Source of the DNA: Promethearchaeota archaeon
GTDB taxonomy: Archaea > Asgardarchaeota > Lokiarchaeia > Sigynarchaeales > SOKP01
Assembly: GCA_016839655.1 (NCBI GenBank)
Contig: JAEOTW010000324.1
Coordinates: forward strand, 1 to 16,802
Length of the DNA: 16,802 bases
Direction: 5' to 3'
Below are positions 1 to 7,860 of this stretch, one piece after another; the stretch's first letter is position 1; every line of letters starts with the position of its first letter. Position numbers and translations under genes: made by a program. The notes beneath the pieces were generated by a model that was given only the letters and a program-made list of their open reading frames with translations, was not told where the DNA came from and ran no database searches.

Positions 1-1427
1 ATAAACCTTTAGAAGTATTGCATCAACTTAAAATGACTAATTCAAAGGTTTTAATTACCTTGGATGCATTATATGGAGAATTAGCACGTCCAATTATTAG
101 TAGGACTAATGTTGAGATGGTGATTTATACAAATATCGTAGATTTAGCTTCAGGTTTATCAGGAATGAAGAAGAAATTAGGGAAAATGGTTGGAAAGATA
201 CCTACAGGAAAAGTTGATTTTCCTAGTGCAATAAATTTTATGGATCTTTTGAATACTGAAGTTGAACTTCCAAAAGTAGATTTTGATCCGACAGAGCATA
301 CAGCCACTTTCATTATGACAGGAGGAACGACTGGTGTTCCTAAAGCAACAGTTTTAACGCACTTTAATTTAGTTTCTAACGCAATCCAGTGTATGTTATG
401 GGTAGGTGGTGAAGATCCTGGAGTAGGTGATATTGGGGCAATTCCATTGTATCATTCATTCGCAATGACAGCAGTTATGAATGCAGCTATAGGTTTAGGA
501 GGTTGGATGATGCTCTTTCCAAGACCTCCACCAACGGATGAATTTTTAAAAGAAATTACACACATTGATGCTCCAAAAGGTCTATTTTATGCGGGTGCTG
601 AAATTTTGTTTAAGAGGATTGCGGATTTTCCAGATTTAAAGAAATTCCCCGGATTAATGGGTAAGTTAAGACTTTGTATTTCAGGTGCTGGACCTTTGCA
701 TGCTCCTGTGCAAAAATCATTTCAAGAAAATACTCAAGGAAGAATTGTGGAGGGATATGGGCTTTCAGAAGCAAGTCCTGTAGTAAGTGCAGGGAATTTA
801 TTTGGTGAAAGTCCCGTTGGAACCATTGGGATGCCAATGACAGGCACGGATTGGGGAATTTTTGATGCAGACGAATTTGAGAAAGGACTACTAGCAAATG
901 GCTCATCTGGATCAAAATATGGAGAAGAAAATACTGGAGAAATATGCGTTTGTGGTCCTCAAGTTATGAAAGGATATTTAAACCAACCAGCGGAAACAGT
1001 AGATACATTGAAAAAATGGGATGGCCGAACATGGTTACTTACAGGTGATATCGGATTTATGAATGAAGATGGAACAATAGCGATAAGAGATAGAAAGAAA
1101 CAATTAATTAAAGTTGCGGGTCATTCAGTCTTTCCAGCTGAAGTTGAAAGTTTACTTATGAGTCATGAGGCTGTTTCTGAAGCAGCTGTTGCAGGTCTAC
1201 CTGATCCAGCGGGAAAGGTTGGAGAAATCACAAAAGCATGGGTAGCCTTGAGACCCGAATACCAAGGAAAAATCACGGGAGAGGAGTTAATAGCATGGAC
1301 AGAAAAGAATATGACAAAATGGAAATGTCCTGCTATGATTGATATAATTGACGAAATTCCTAAAAGTATCATGGGAAAAGTCGAGAGACGTACTCTTCAA
1401 GAAGCAGATCCACTATTTAAAAAATAA
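1..1427 (+). CDS. Acyl-CoA synthetase / AMP-binding ligase, 5'-truncated by window edge
   Basis: This is an adenylate-forming ligase that would activate a carboxylic acid, probably a fatty acid, to acyl-AMP and then acyl-CoA in the cytosol. The frame is open to base 1 and reads KPLEVLHQL just before the first possible start (TTG at 18), a segment that matches the family's region before the P-loop. The gene therefore continues to the left and its N-terminus is missing. Visible motifs are the phosphate-binding loop TGGTTGVPKA (about 318-347), the GYGLSEASP motif (about 752-780), the LTGDIGF motif (about 1038-1058), the hinge DRKKQLIK (about 1090-1113) and the C-terminal catalytic lysine in KSIMGKVERR (Lys codon 1377-1379). 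All core motifs are present, so it should be active. FadD-like long-chain specificity is likely but is not proved by the motifs. A T-tract follows the stop. Confidence 0.93.
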   Translation, partial: KPLEVLHQLKMTNSKVLITLDALYGELARPIISRTNVEMVIYTNIVDLASGLSGMKKKLGKMVGKIPTGKVDFPSAINFMDLLNTEVELPKVDFDPTEHTATFIMTGGTTGVPKATVLTHFNLVSNAIQCMLWVGGEDPGVGDIGAIPLYHSFAMTAVMNAAIGLGGWMMLFPRPPPTDEFLKEITHIDAPKGLFYAGAEILFKRIADFPDLKKFPGLMGKLRLCISGAGPLHAPVQKSFQENTQGRIVEGYGLSEASPVVSAGNLFGESPVGTIGMPMTGTDWGIFDADEFEKGLLANGSSGSKYGEENTGEICVCGPQVMKGYLNQPAETVDTLKKWDGRTWLLTGDIGFMNEDGTIAIRDRKKQLIKVAGHSVFPAEVESLLMSHEAVSEAAVAGLPDPAGKVGEITKAWVALRPEYQGKITGEELIAWTEKNMTKWKCPAMIDIIDEIPKSIMGKVERRTLQEADPLFKK

Positions 1428-1430
1428 AAT

Positions 1431-1449
1431 TTCTTTTTTTTCCTTTTTC
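1431..1449 (+). terminator. T-tract transcription terminator
   Basis: Immediately after the ligase stop codon the plus strand reads two runs of T (8 and 5) broken by one or two C residues. Archaeal RNA polymerase terminates at T-rich tracts without needing a hairpin, and no hairpin is visible here. The position, 4 bases after the stop, fits. Confidence 0.5.
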
Positions 1450-1522
1450 TAGAAGTCTTGAATCTCCAAAATTATTTTATTGATTTCCTAACCTTTTGAA
1501 ATAATGATTAATTTTACTTTTC

Positions 1523-2815
1523 ATGAATGCAACCACTTCTGAACAAACATTTAAAAGCTATTTATTTTTTTGGGGAGGTCAATTATTTTCGATATTAGGC
1601 TCCTCTATTATTCGGTTTGTTATAGTCTGGTGGATTGCAGAAGAAACCCTAAATCCGATAACTGTATCTATTGCATTTTTTTTAGGTTCACTTCCAATGG
1701 TCATCATTCCACCTATAATAGGAGTGTTTATCGATAGATGGAATAGAAAAATTGTTATTGCCTTAGCAGATTCCCTTCAAGCGTTTCTAACTTTTTTAAT
1801 AATATTGTTCTTTTTTACTGGTATTGCAAATATTTGGCTTGTAATCACTATAAATATTTTCCGGGGAATTTGTCAAGCAATTCACTTTCCTACTGTGAAT
1901 GCTATTATTCCAATAATGATTCCTAAGAAAAATCTGAGTAGAATGAATGCAATCAACTATTTATTCACAGGTGTTATTCAAGTAATCGGGCCCATAGTAG
2001 CAGCATTTTTACTAGCTTTCTTTGAAATTGAACAAATACTTTGGGTTGACATTTTCACTTTTTTTATAGCCATTATTCCATTATTATTAATTAAAATTCC
2101 CTCGATCTTATCAAAATCGGAAGAAACTAAAAAAGTTTCATATTTTAAGGAATTTAAGGATGGTTTAAATATTTTAAAATCTGTGAGGAGTTTTCTAATT
2201 TTAATTATATTTATTTCAGTTATTAACCTTTTAAATATGCCCTTTACTACCCAGATGTCATTATTTGTCCTTTTGGATCACTCTGGAGGAGAACTAGATT
2301 TTGCGCTTGTTAGCGCATTTTTGCAGATTGGGATAGTTATAGGCGCAATAATAGCTTCAACTAAAAAACATTGGAAACATAAGGAATTAATAATATTATA
2401 TTCTGTATTTATAGGAGTTGGGGGGTATTCAATTACAACCCTAGCACCAAAAAGCTTTTTTCTATTGATGGGTATTGGAGCATTGATTCATGCGTCTATG
2501 ATCCCTATAGCGAATACCATGTTTCTTACAATACTCCAAACGAAAGTACCTCCAGAGACTCAAGGTAGAGTATTTTCAATTGTTACTAGCATTGCTGCGG
2601 CTATTACTCCACTTGGAATGATAATATCTGGACCATTAGCAGTGTTTTTTGGAATTCGTTTACTATTTGTTATTGTTCTGTATTTGCAAGTTGTAAGCAT
2701 TGTTATAACATGGTATTTTACTGATATTAAACAAATTATTCATGAAGAATCAAAAAAAGAAATGATAGAAAAACAAGAAGAAATAAGACTAAGACCTGAA
2801 CAGATTGAATTCTAA
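1523..2815 (+). CDS. Major facilitator superfamily exporter (MefA/enterobactin-exporter-like)
   Basis: This is a 430-residue polytopic membrane protein of typical MFS length, with about 12 hydrophobic segments. The loop between TM2 and TM3 carries the MFS signature GVFIDRWNRK (residues 67-76, Asp71/Arg72/Arg75). The equivalent region of the second half reads VPPETQGRVFS, which is typical of the MFS_3 group of drug and siderophore exporters. It is expected to be a proton-coupled exporter, but the substrate cannot be read from the sequence. The C-terminal 30 residues are hydrophilic, rich in Glu and Lys, and probably cytosolic. The ATG has no Shine-Dalgarno sequence (ACTTTTC precedes it), suggesting a leaderless or near-leaderless transcript. 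It lies 95 bp after the ligase, with a T-tract between, so it is probably a separate transcription unit. Confidence 0.88.
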   Translation: MNATTSEQTFKSYLFFWGGQLFSILGSSIIRFVIVWWIAEETLNPITVSIAFFLGSLPMVIIPPIIGVFIDRWNRKIVIALADSLQAFLTFLIILFFFTGIANIWLVITINIFRGICQAIHFPTVNAIIPIMIPKKNLSRMNAINYLFTGVIQVIGPIVAAFLLAFFEIEQILWVDIFTFFIAIIPLLLIKIPSILSKSEETKKVSYFKEFKDGLNILKSVRSFLILIIFISVINLLNMPFTTQMSLFVLLDHSGGELDFALVSAFLQIGIVIGAIIASTKKHWKHKELIILYSVFIGVGGYSITTLAPKSFFLLMGIGALIHASMIPIANTMFLTILQTKVPPETQGRVFSIVTSIAAAITPLGMIISGPLAVFFGIRLLFVIVLYLQVVSIVITWYFTDIKQIIHEESKKEMIEKQEEIRLRPEQIEF

Positions 2816-2872
2816 ACTTCTTTTATTCCTTTAGGTGAGTATTAAATAAATTTTAATTTCTGTGTTAATTCC

Positions 2873-2907
2873 TTAAAAATATCTTAGAAAACAATATTTC
2901 TATAAAT
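2873..2907 (+). promoter_or_regulatory. Candidate TATA elements upstream of the nucleotidyltransferase
   Basis: Two TATA-like stretches lie here: TTAAAAATAT (2873-2882) and TATAAAT (2901-2907). The first would place a start site about 20 bp before the ATG at 2924. The second would give an essentially leaderless mRNA, though it is a little close to the ATG. The surroundings are very AT-rich, so neither is certain. Confidence 0.25.
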
Positions 2908-2923
2908 TCACTAAATTATTAAA

Positions 2924-4060
2924 ATGACAAAAGGAATAATTGTATCTGGAGGCTGGGGAACCCGTTTACGTCCTTTAACTTGTACAATCCCTAAGAGTTT
3001 GATTCCTGTGGTTAATAAACCAGTGATAGAAAGGCAAATCTTGTTATTAAAAACTGCGGGGATTAATGAAATAATCTTAGCTGTTAGTGTAATGTCTAAT
3101 GTACTTAAAAATTATTTTGGGAAGGGAGAGAAACTTGGAGTAAATATAAAATATAGCGATGAAAAAAATCCCTTAGGAACTGCTGGAGCAATAAAGCTAG
3201 CTGAAGATTACCTAAAAGATGAAAACTTTTTTATGTTGAATGGGGATATCATAATAAATTTTGATTTTAAAGAAATGATCAAAGCTCATGAAAAGCATAA
3301 AGGAGTAGGCTTAATTGGAAGTAAGATAATTACTGATCCATCAAGATATGGTGTTTTAATTGTAGAAAAAGAGACAAATAAAATATTAAAATTTCTTGAA
3401 AAAGAAGAATATAAGCCCTCCGAGGGAAAGCATATCCCGATGCCTATCAATGCGGGTGTGTATCTTTTAGAACCCGAAGTTTTTCAATATATTAAACCTC
3501 AAAAGAAAGTATCAATTGAAAGGAATGTTTTTCCACATCTCGCGAGAGAAAATAAATTATATCATTATTCAATACCGGGCATTTGGAAGGATATTGGCAA
3601 ACCAGAAGAATTATTGGAAGGGAATGTTCAATTAATGAATGATATATTAAAAAACCAAAAATCAAATAATGAAAATCTAATTGGTGGGAATTTAGATGTT
3701 GAGGGTAAAGTTTTATTAAAACCTCCCGTTGCTATTGGAGAAAACGTTATTATCAGAAAAAATTGTCAAATCGGACCAAATGTAATAATTGGAGATAATG
3801 TATATATCGGAGCATATACAGAAATTAAAGATACATTGATTTATAATGAAGCTTATCTTTCCGAGAATGTTAAATGTGAAAAGGCTATAATAGCTGATAA
3901 TTGTCTACTTCATGATGGAGTCCAGCTAGTTGGAAATAATGAGAACTTAGTGATTCTTTCTTCTTTTGTGGAGGTTTTAGATAATGTGAGTCTAATTGCT
4001 CCCCCTAAATCTTCATTATCAGTATGTCATCATGATGTCGTGAGATTGGATGTAGATTAA
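2924..4060 (+). CDS. Sugar-1-phosphate nucleotidyltransferase with C-terminal left-handed beta-helix (GMPP/GlmU-like)
   Basis: This protein would condense an NTP with a sugar-1-phosphate to make an NDP-sugar in the cytosol. The N-terminal Rossmann-like domain (residues about 1-235) has the nucleotide-binding signature SGGWGTRLRPLT...PK (residues 8-24, Arg14 and Lys24), the metal-binding NGD (106-108) and an INAGVYLL segment before the sugar pocket. WKDIGKPEELL closes the domain. The C-terminal part (about 255-378) shows hexapeptide-like I-G-x-N-V-x-I turns, suggesting a short left-handed beta-helix, degenerate towards the end. Architecture and 378-residue length resemble archaeal mannose-1-phosphate guanylyltransferase or glucose-1-phosphate thymidylyltransferase homologues. 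The base and sugar specificity cannot be decided here. The usual Ala before the GG is Ser, a minor variant. It is convergent with the next gene, with a 9-bp gap. Confidence 0.88.
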   Translation: MTKGIIVSGGWGTRLRPLTCTIPKSLIPVVNKPVIERQILLLKTAGINEIILAVSVMSNVLKNYFGKGEKLGVNIKYSDEKNPLGTAGAIKLAEDYLKDENFFMLNGDIIINFDFKEMIKAHEKHKGVGLIGSKIITDPSRYGVLIVEKETNKILKFLEKEEYKPSEGKHIPMPINAGVYLLEPEVFQYIKPQKKVSIERNVFPHLARENKLYHYSIPGIWKDIGKPEELLEGNVQLMNDILKNQKSNNENLIGGNLDVEGKVLLKPPVAIGENVIIRKNCQIGPNVIIGDNVYIGAYTEIKDTLIYNEAYLSENVKCEKAIIADNCLLHDGVQLVGNNENLVILSSFVEVLDNVSLIAPPKSSLSVCHHDVVRLDVD

Positions 4061-4069
4061 TCTAATTAT

Positions 4070-5443
4070 TTATACTTCTTCACGGAGTTTAATAATCTTC
4101 TTTTTCAATTTTTTAATTCGAGAATCAGAGATATTATATATTAAAAAACCTTCGAGAATTTTTAACGCTTTTTGATAGTGCTGAATGCTACTAATGTAAT
4201 CACCGCTTTTTTCAGTATTTTCTCCTGCTTTAATATTAAAGTCCAGTTCTATTTGTTTAACTTGTTTATCTAATTCTAACAAGATGTCTGAGATCCGATC
4301 AATTTCATTTTTAAAATTAAATTCTTTTGCTAGAAATAGAGCTTTCTGATATTCTTTTTCTCCTATTTGATAAGCTAGAACCTTCTCAGCCGCTTTACCT
4401 TTTTTGATTAGGTCTCTAATCATATTAATTGCAGAATTTTCATCCATTTCTTCTATTTGCTCTTGTAGTTCTCCAAAATCTGAATCTGTAATAATTATAG
4501 ACGAAATGGGCTTATATTTTGCAACCTTCTCTTCTTGAGCTTCTTGAAGCATTTCTAAATTACTCACAGCTGCTTCTAGTTTTGTAGGAATTATGATTTT
4601 ATTTTCTACTAATTGATATATCTCATATAAAATAACATTCGCATCTAAATTAACGATTCTCTTTACTCGATTTAGTAAATTGTTAATAAAAAAGAAGGAT
4701 TTTGAAACAAGTAATTCCTTAGCAATATTAAAAATAGCATTTTGAATTTGATTTTGATTGATACCTTCCAAAATATTTGGAGCGATCGATTGAGTCAAAG
4801 TCATGGGAAAAACTAACTTAATTTCAAATGAATCAATGATGTAATCAACCATATTTTTAAAATAAAACATCCCAGCAGTTCTAAAATTAATTAATTCTTG
4901 TTGGAAATTTTCTTCAAAATCGGGAATAAAGTGGAAAACTTGAGTTCTCATATTTTCAGAAGCTTTATTATCAAGCATTAAGCAGAGTCTAATAAATTCT
5001 CCATCTCTTAAGAGGATATTGAAGTTTTTATATTGAAATTCATAATACTTATGATTTCTTGTCGATTGTGAAGACTTATATGAAACTTCATGGGACTCAG
5101 AAAATGTAATATTTGCTTGAATGAATCCACTCAACAAATCTGCATTAATTTCTTCCCCTGAAACAGGATAGTTAAGTAGAGTTAACCCTGATTCTTTATC
5201 GATAATTATCACATGTCTTATATTGAGGACATCTGAAAATTTTCGCAAGATTAATTCCTGTTCCATCTTAATACGACGTTCATCAGATTCAACTTCAAAT
5301 ACTTTTAAATTCGAATCTATCTCAAAACCAAGTTGTTTTAATTTATTTTTTATACAAGTCATACAGAATTTGGGGTATTTAGAACACTTTTCCTTAATTT
5401 TCCCGCAATTAAATCCTAATCTATTAATTTCAAAATAAACCAT
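4070..5443 (-). CDS. Cys-rich (zinc-finger-like) / longin-roadblock-like / TPR-like regulatory protein
   Basis: This is a 457-residue soluble protein with no family I can name outright. The N-terminus has four spaced cysteines, Cys13, 20, 27 and 30 (CX6CX6CX2C), a plausible zinc site. Residues about 75-190 read like an Asgard longin/roadblock-type alpha-beta domain: a beta strand ending in VIIIDKESG, then LLSGFIQA, a second strand with EFQYKNFNILL, the strand RLCLMLDNKASE and a helix with FEENFQQEL. The same pattern occurs in the 7-TM protein at 10783-12105. The middle (about 195-300) looks helical or winged-helix-like. The C-terminus (about 340-457) is helical with a TPR-like segment, AGENTEKSGDYISSIQHYQK. 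Such domains commonly bind or regulate small GTPases, so a scaffold or sensor role is inferred. An alternative start at Met60 would remove the cysteines. The ATG at 5443 is preferred because it keeps them. Confidence 0.75.
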   Translation of the reverse strand: MVYFEINRLGFNCGKIKEKCSKYPKFCMTCIKNKLKQLGFEIDSNLKVFEVESDERRIKMEQELILRKFSDVLNIRHVIIIDKESGLTLLNYPVSGEEINADLLSGFIQANITFSESHEVSYKSSQSTRNHKYYEFQYKNFNILLRDGEFIRLCLMLDNKASENMRTQVFHFIPDFEENFQQELINFRTAGMFYFKNMVDYIIDSFEIKLVFPMTLTQSIAPNILEGINQNQIQNAIFNIAKELLVSKSFFFINNLLNRVKRIVNLDANVILYEIYQLVENKIIIPTKLEAAVSNLEMLQEAQEEKVAKYKPISSIIITDSDFGELQEQIEEMDENSAINMIRDLIKKGKAAEKVLAYQIGEKEYQKALFLAKEFNFKNEIDRISDILLELDKQVKQIELDFNIKAGENTEKSGDYISSIQHYQKALKILEGFLIYNISDSRIKKLKKKIIKLREEV

Positions 5444-5639
5444 AGGGCACTTCAGTTTTAAGATGTTTTATTATGTAAAATTAGATGTACTTAAACAAAC
5501 CCTTTTAAGAAATTAATTTCTTTGTTTTCTTTATTTGGTTTAAAATAGCTTAACATACATTTAAATTTTTAGACTAAATAGGATTTAAAAGATAATAATA
5601 AAAATTATTTAATATTGTGAATCAACAAATATTATTACA

Positions 5640-5648
5640 TTTAAAAAT
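5640..5648 (+). promoter_or_regulatory. Candidate TATA box for the HD-domain gene
   Basis: TTTAAAAAT lies in the 251-bp spacer between divergent genes. Its centre is about 51 bp upstream of the TTG start, so transcription would begin near 5670 and leave a leader of about 25 nt that includes the AAGAGGA ribosome-binding site. The rest of the spacer (5444-5694) is AT-rich with no gene. The words TTATGTAA and TTAAACAAA each occur twice in it, once near each gene. Confidence 0.35.
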
Positions 5649-5681
5649 CGTAAGTACCTATTATGTAAGTTAAACAAAATT

Positions 5682-5688
5682 AAGAGGA
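5682..5688 (+). promoter_or_regulatory. Ribosome-binding site that selects a TTG start
   Basis: AAGAGGA sits 6 nt before TTG at 5695. There is no in-frame ATG until about residue 28, so this site is the main support for the TTG start. Confidence 0.55.
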
Positions 5689-5694
5689 TTTGAA

Positions 5695-7170
5695 TTGAAA
5701 GATTATCGGATTGATGATGATTGGATATTAAATCGCATTTCGGGTCAAAGTAAAAGTTTTAGTCAATGGCTTTCTAATTTAATGAATTCCATAGAAAAAA
5801 CTTTAGAGGAAGTAAATCCTGAAGCTCTTGAAGAGTTCAAAAAAGATAAAAATATGGTATCGTTCAAAGATATCGATAAAGATTTAAGCGAAGCACAAAA
5901 AGAATTGGATAAGTTAGGATTTTTAGGAAAAGGTATTTCAAGTTTTACAACGAAAATTCTTAGTGGGATTAAAAAACCAATTGAGAAACATATTAAAAAA
6001 TCGTTAAAGGATATTGGGGGTATAGATCTTGATTTGGACTTTATAACGGGTAAGAAAAAAGATCTATCTACTGCTCTTTTTGACGTATCTAAAGAAAGGG
6101 GAATTGAATCTGAAGGGTTATTATATCTAATACGGGCTTTACCAGACCTTGAGGCATTTCTTTATAGTACTAGCGTGAGAAAATATTATCGAGATCATAC
6201 TGAACATGCTCTTCGTGTAGCTGTATTAGGTGATTTTCTCTTAGAACAAGATTTAGGACAAGGATCTTTAGAAGGATTGATTTCTGAATTAACAGAGCTA
6301 GACAAAAATTTATTAAAGGATAAATTTTGGTGGATCACAGGACTCATCCATGATATCGGTTATCCTTTAGGAAAAATGACAACAGCAGTAAACTATTCAC
6401 TTGTTAACCAACTTTTAAAATGCTATCCAACTATTGATTTAGAATTTATTCCCTTCGAAATTGGTTTAGCTTGGAAGGGACAACAAGAGGAATACCTTAA
6501 AATTATAGAACAAAGTCTTTCTAAAGAGGCATGTACTTTAATAAGAAAAGGAGCAGGATTTAAGGATCAGATATTATCTGCTCAGGATGCTCAAATTTTC
6601 TTAACCCAACCAGAGGGTCATCCCGAATATCGATATAAGGATCCAGTTGGATTAGATCATGGTGTTATTTCTGCGCTTTCTCTTTTGAAAGGGATCGGAA
6701 CTCCTCAAGAAATAAAAAATAACGATGAATATAATGGATATATTATAGTAGCAAGAGCGATAGCATTACATAATTTTAAAGCCCAACTTAAAGATTATGT
6801 TTTTGAAGAGCAGCCATTAGCATTTTTTTTAATGTTAATAGATGAATTACAAGAATGGGGGCGTCCAATTCCAATTCAAATACGCGATACATATTTTACA
6901 ACCGAATTGAAAAAAGTTACGCTATTAGATGAACTTTTATTAAATTTAGATGAATTTTCATGGTTAATGCAATTTAAAAATCAACAAGCTAAAGATCTCA
7001 TGGAATTTAATTTCAATTTATTCTCAAACGACAAGAAAAAGACATTTGGTAGGCTACATAGTGGAGAAATGTTTCCGAAAACTACTATTAATCTTCAAGA
7101 TGTTGAAATAATGAAAGTTAAGAATGAAAAGAAGGAAAAAATCATAGCGCAAGATACTATCATTATTTAA
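5695..7170 (+). CDS. HD-domain metal-dependent phosphohydrolase-like protein
   Basis: This is a 491-residue soluble protein. The N-terminal 140 residues are helical and highly charged, with a Gly/Ile/Lys-rich stretch near 75-105. The HD domain follows: YYRDHTEHALRV (His168/His171), GLIHDIGYPLG (His219-Asp220, the defining HD pair), LDHGVIS (His322) and AIALHN (His359-Asn360). The number and order of His/Asp residues fit a one- or two-metal HD hydrolase. A fifth ligand expected as Asp near the last motif is not obvious, and Asn360 may occupy its place. HD enzymes hydrolyse phosphomonoesters, dNTPs, (p)ppGpp or cyclic nucleotides, and the substrate cannot be chosen here. The last 130 residues have no recognised motif. 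TTG is chosen as start because of the AAGAGGA at proper spacing. The next gene follows after 14 bp and is presumably cotranscribed. Confidence 0.82.
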   Translation: MKDYRIDDDWILNRISGQSKSFSQWLSNLMNSIEKTLEEVNPEALEEFKKDKNMVSFKDIDKDLSEAQKELDKLGFLGKGISSFTTKILSGIKKPIEKHIKKSLKDIGGIDLDLDFITGKKKDLSTALFDVSKERGIESEGLLYLIRALPDLEAFLYSTSVRKYYRDHTEHALRVAVLGDFLLEQDLGQGSLEGLISELTELDKNLLKDKFWWITGLIHDIGYPLGKMTTAVNYSLVNQLLKCYPTIDLEFIPFEIGLAWKGQQEEYLKIIEQSLSKEACTLIRKGAGFKDQILSAQDAQIFLTQPEGHPEYRYKDPVGLDHGVISALSLLKGIGTPQEIKNNDEYNGYIIVARAIALHNFKAQLKDYVFEEQPLAFFLMLIDELQEWGRPIPIQIRDTYFTTELKKVTLLDELLLNLDEFSWLMQFKNQQAKDLMEFNFNLFSNDKKKTFGRLHSGEMFPKTTINLQDVEIMKVKNEKKEKIIAQDTIII

Positions 7171-7184
7171 GGTGATTCAAAATT

Positions 7185-7463
7185 ATGGAAAATTTGAAAG
7201 AAAATGGATTGAAAATCTTCAATGCTATGTTTGAACGGAAAAAAAGCGTTGAAATTGATGACATAGAATACTCAATTAAAAAATTTTCAAGTGGAGTGAA
7301 ATACGTGGATCTTTTTGGATATCGATATATCGAACAAAATCGCAATAAAAAATCAGAATGGGGTAAAAAAGCAAGAGAGGGTCATCAGATTATGTGGATT
7401 ATAAAAGGGCGACGCTATATCGCACAAATATTAGATGGGCAATATAAAGATTTAAAGAAATAA
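7185..7463 (+). CDS. Small protein of unknown function, coupled to the HD gene
   Basis: This 92-residue basic protein lies 14 bp after the HD-domain gene, with GGTGA 10 nt before its ATG, so cotranscription is likely. I do not recognise a family. The N-terminal half is a charged helix followed by predicted strands. The C-terminal half, from YVDLFGYRYIEQN to IAQILDGQYKDL, alternates aromatic and charged residues with a central W-x11-W-x-I-x-G pattern, and looks like a compact beta domain. There is no signal peptide, transmembrane segment or cysteine. The conserved-looking aromatic and basic pattern could suit nucleic-acid or nucleotide binding, but that is only a guess. It could be a partner or regulator of the HD enzyme. 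Confidence 0.72.
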   Translation: MENLKENGLKIFNAMFERKKSVEIDDIEYSIKKFSSGVKYVDLFGYRYIEQNRNKKSEWGKKAREGHQIMWIIKGRRYIAQILDGQYKDLKK

Positions 7464-7604
7464 TCAAAAGAAATAGCTTCTATTTATTGAGGAGTAATTT
7501 CTTCAATAGATTTGAACTAGGAATCTAATTCTAAAAATTGGACTCCATTTTATTTTTATTCTTATTTATTCTTATTCTATTTAGTGGTAAAACAGTGAGA
7601 TAGT

Positions 7605-7793
7605 ATGGAAGCTAAAATAAGAATAGATACAAATTATTATGAATTTTTAGATTTAGTTCAAGATATATCGAAAAATTCAAAATCTATTCAAAAAAGTCTT
7701 ATAAGAACTATTTATGAGAACTATGATATTTACAAGGTTAAGCACGAAATAGATAAAAAAATAGCATTTCTAGATAAATTACTAACTAAATAA
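7605..7793 (+). CDS. Possible small helical protein, hypothetical
   Basis: This 62-codon frame starts with ATG five bases after GTGAG, a weak Shine-Dalgarno match. The product is charged and probably all-helical, ending in a Lys-rich heptad-like stretch (DKKIAFLDKLLTK). It has no recognisable motif, cysteine or membrane segment. It follows a T-rich spacer (about 7551-7580), which may terminate the upstream unit, and ends just before a hairpin. Its length is close to that of chance frames in AT-rich DNA, so it may not be a real gene. The sensible amino-acid mix and the start signal favour it slightly. Confidence 0.42.
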   Translation: MEAKIRIDTNYYEFLDLVQDISKNSKSIQKSLIRTIYENYDIYKVKHEIDKKIAFLDKLLTK

Positions 7794-7830
7794 AAACTAA
7801 AAATCAAGGTTATATCTTTTCCATTTCCTC

Positions 7831-7860
7831 ATTGAGTATATTCTTTTGAATATACTCAAT
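7831..7860. repeat. Perfect inverted repeat (13-bp stem, 4-nt loop), possible shared terminator
   Basis: ATTGAGTATATTC is followed by TTTT and then its exact reverse complement, GAATATACTCAAT. The element lies between two convergent frames and overlaps the stop codon of the minus-strand CYTH gene (7856-7858). It could stabilise 3' ends or terminate both transcripts. Only a short T-rich stretch follows on the plus strand and none on the minus strand, so it is not a textbook terminator. Confidence 0.6.

Noticed and set aside
125..1372. Three minus-strand open frames inside the acyl-CoA synthetase gene (62, 101 and 69 codons)
   Set aside because: They lie opposite a gene with clear family motifs, have no coding-like composition and no start signals.
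5223..5438. Plus-strand 71-codon frame opposite the start of the Cys-rich protein
   Set aside because: It is the antisense shadow of a longer frame with a credible domain order.
7163..7345. Minus-strand 60-codon frame
   Set aside because: It overlaps the end of the HD gene and the start of the 92-aa gene, which have their own start signals.
7464..7604. Possible tRNA or small RNA in the spacer after the 92-aa gene
   Set aside because: No cloverleaf, GTTC-like T-arm or stable stem was found. The spacer is AT-rich with a repeated T-rich TTATTCTTATT stretch.
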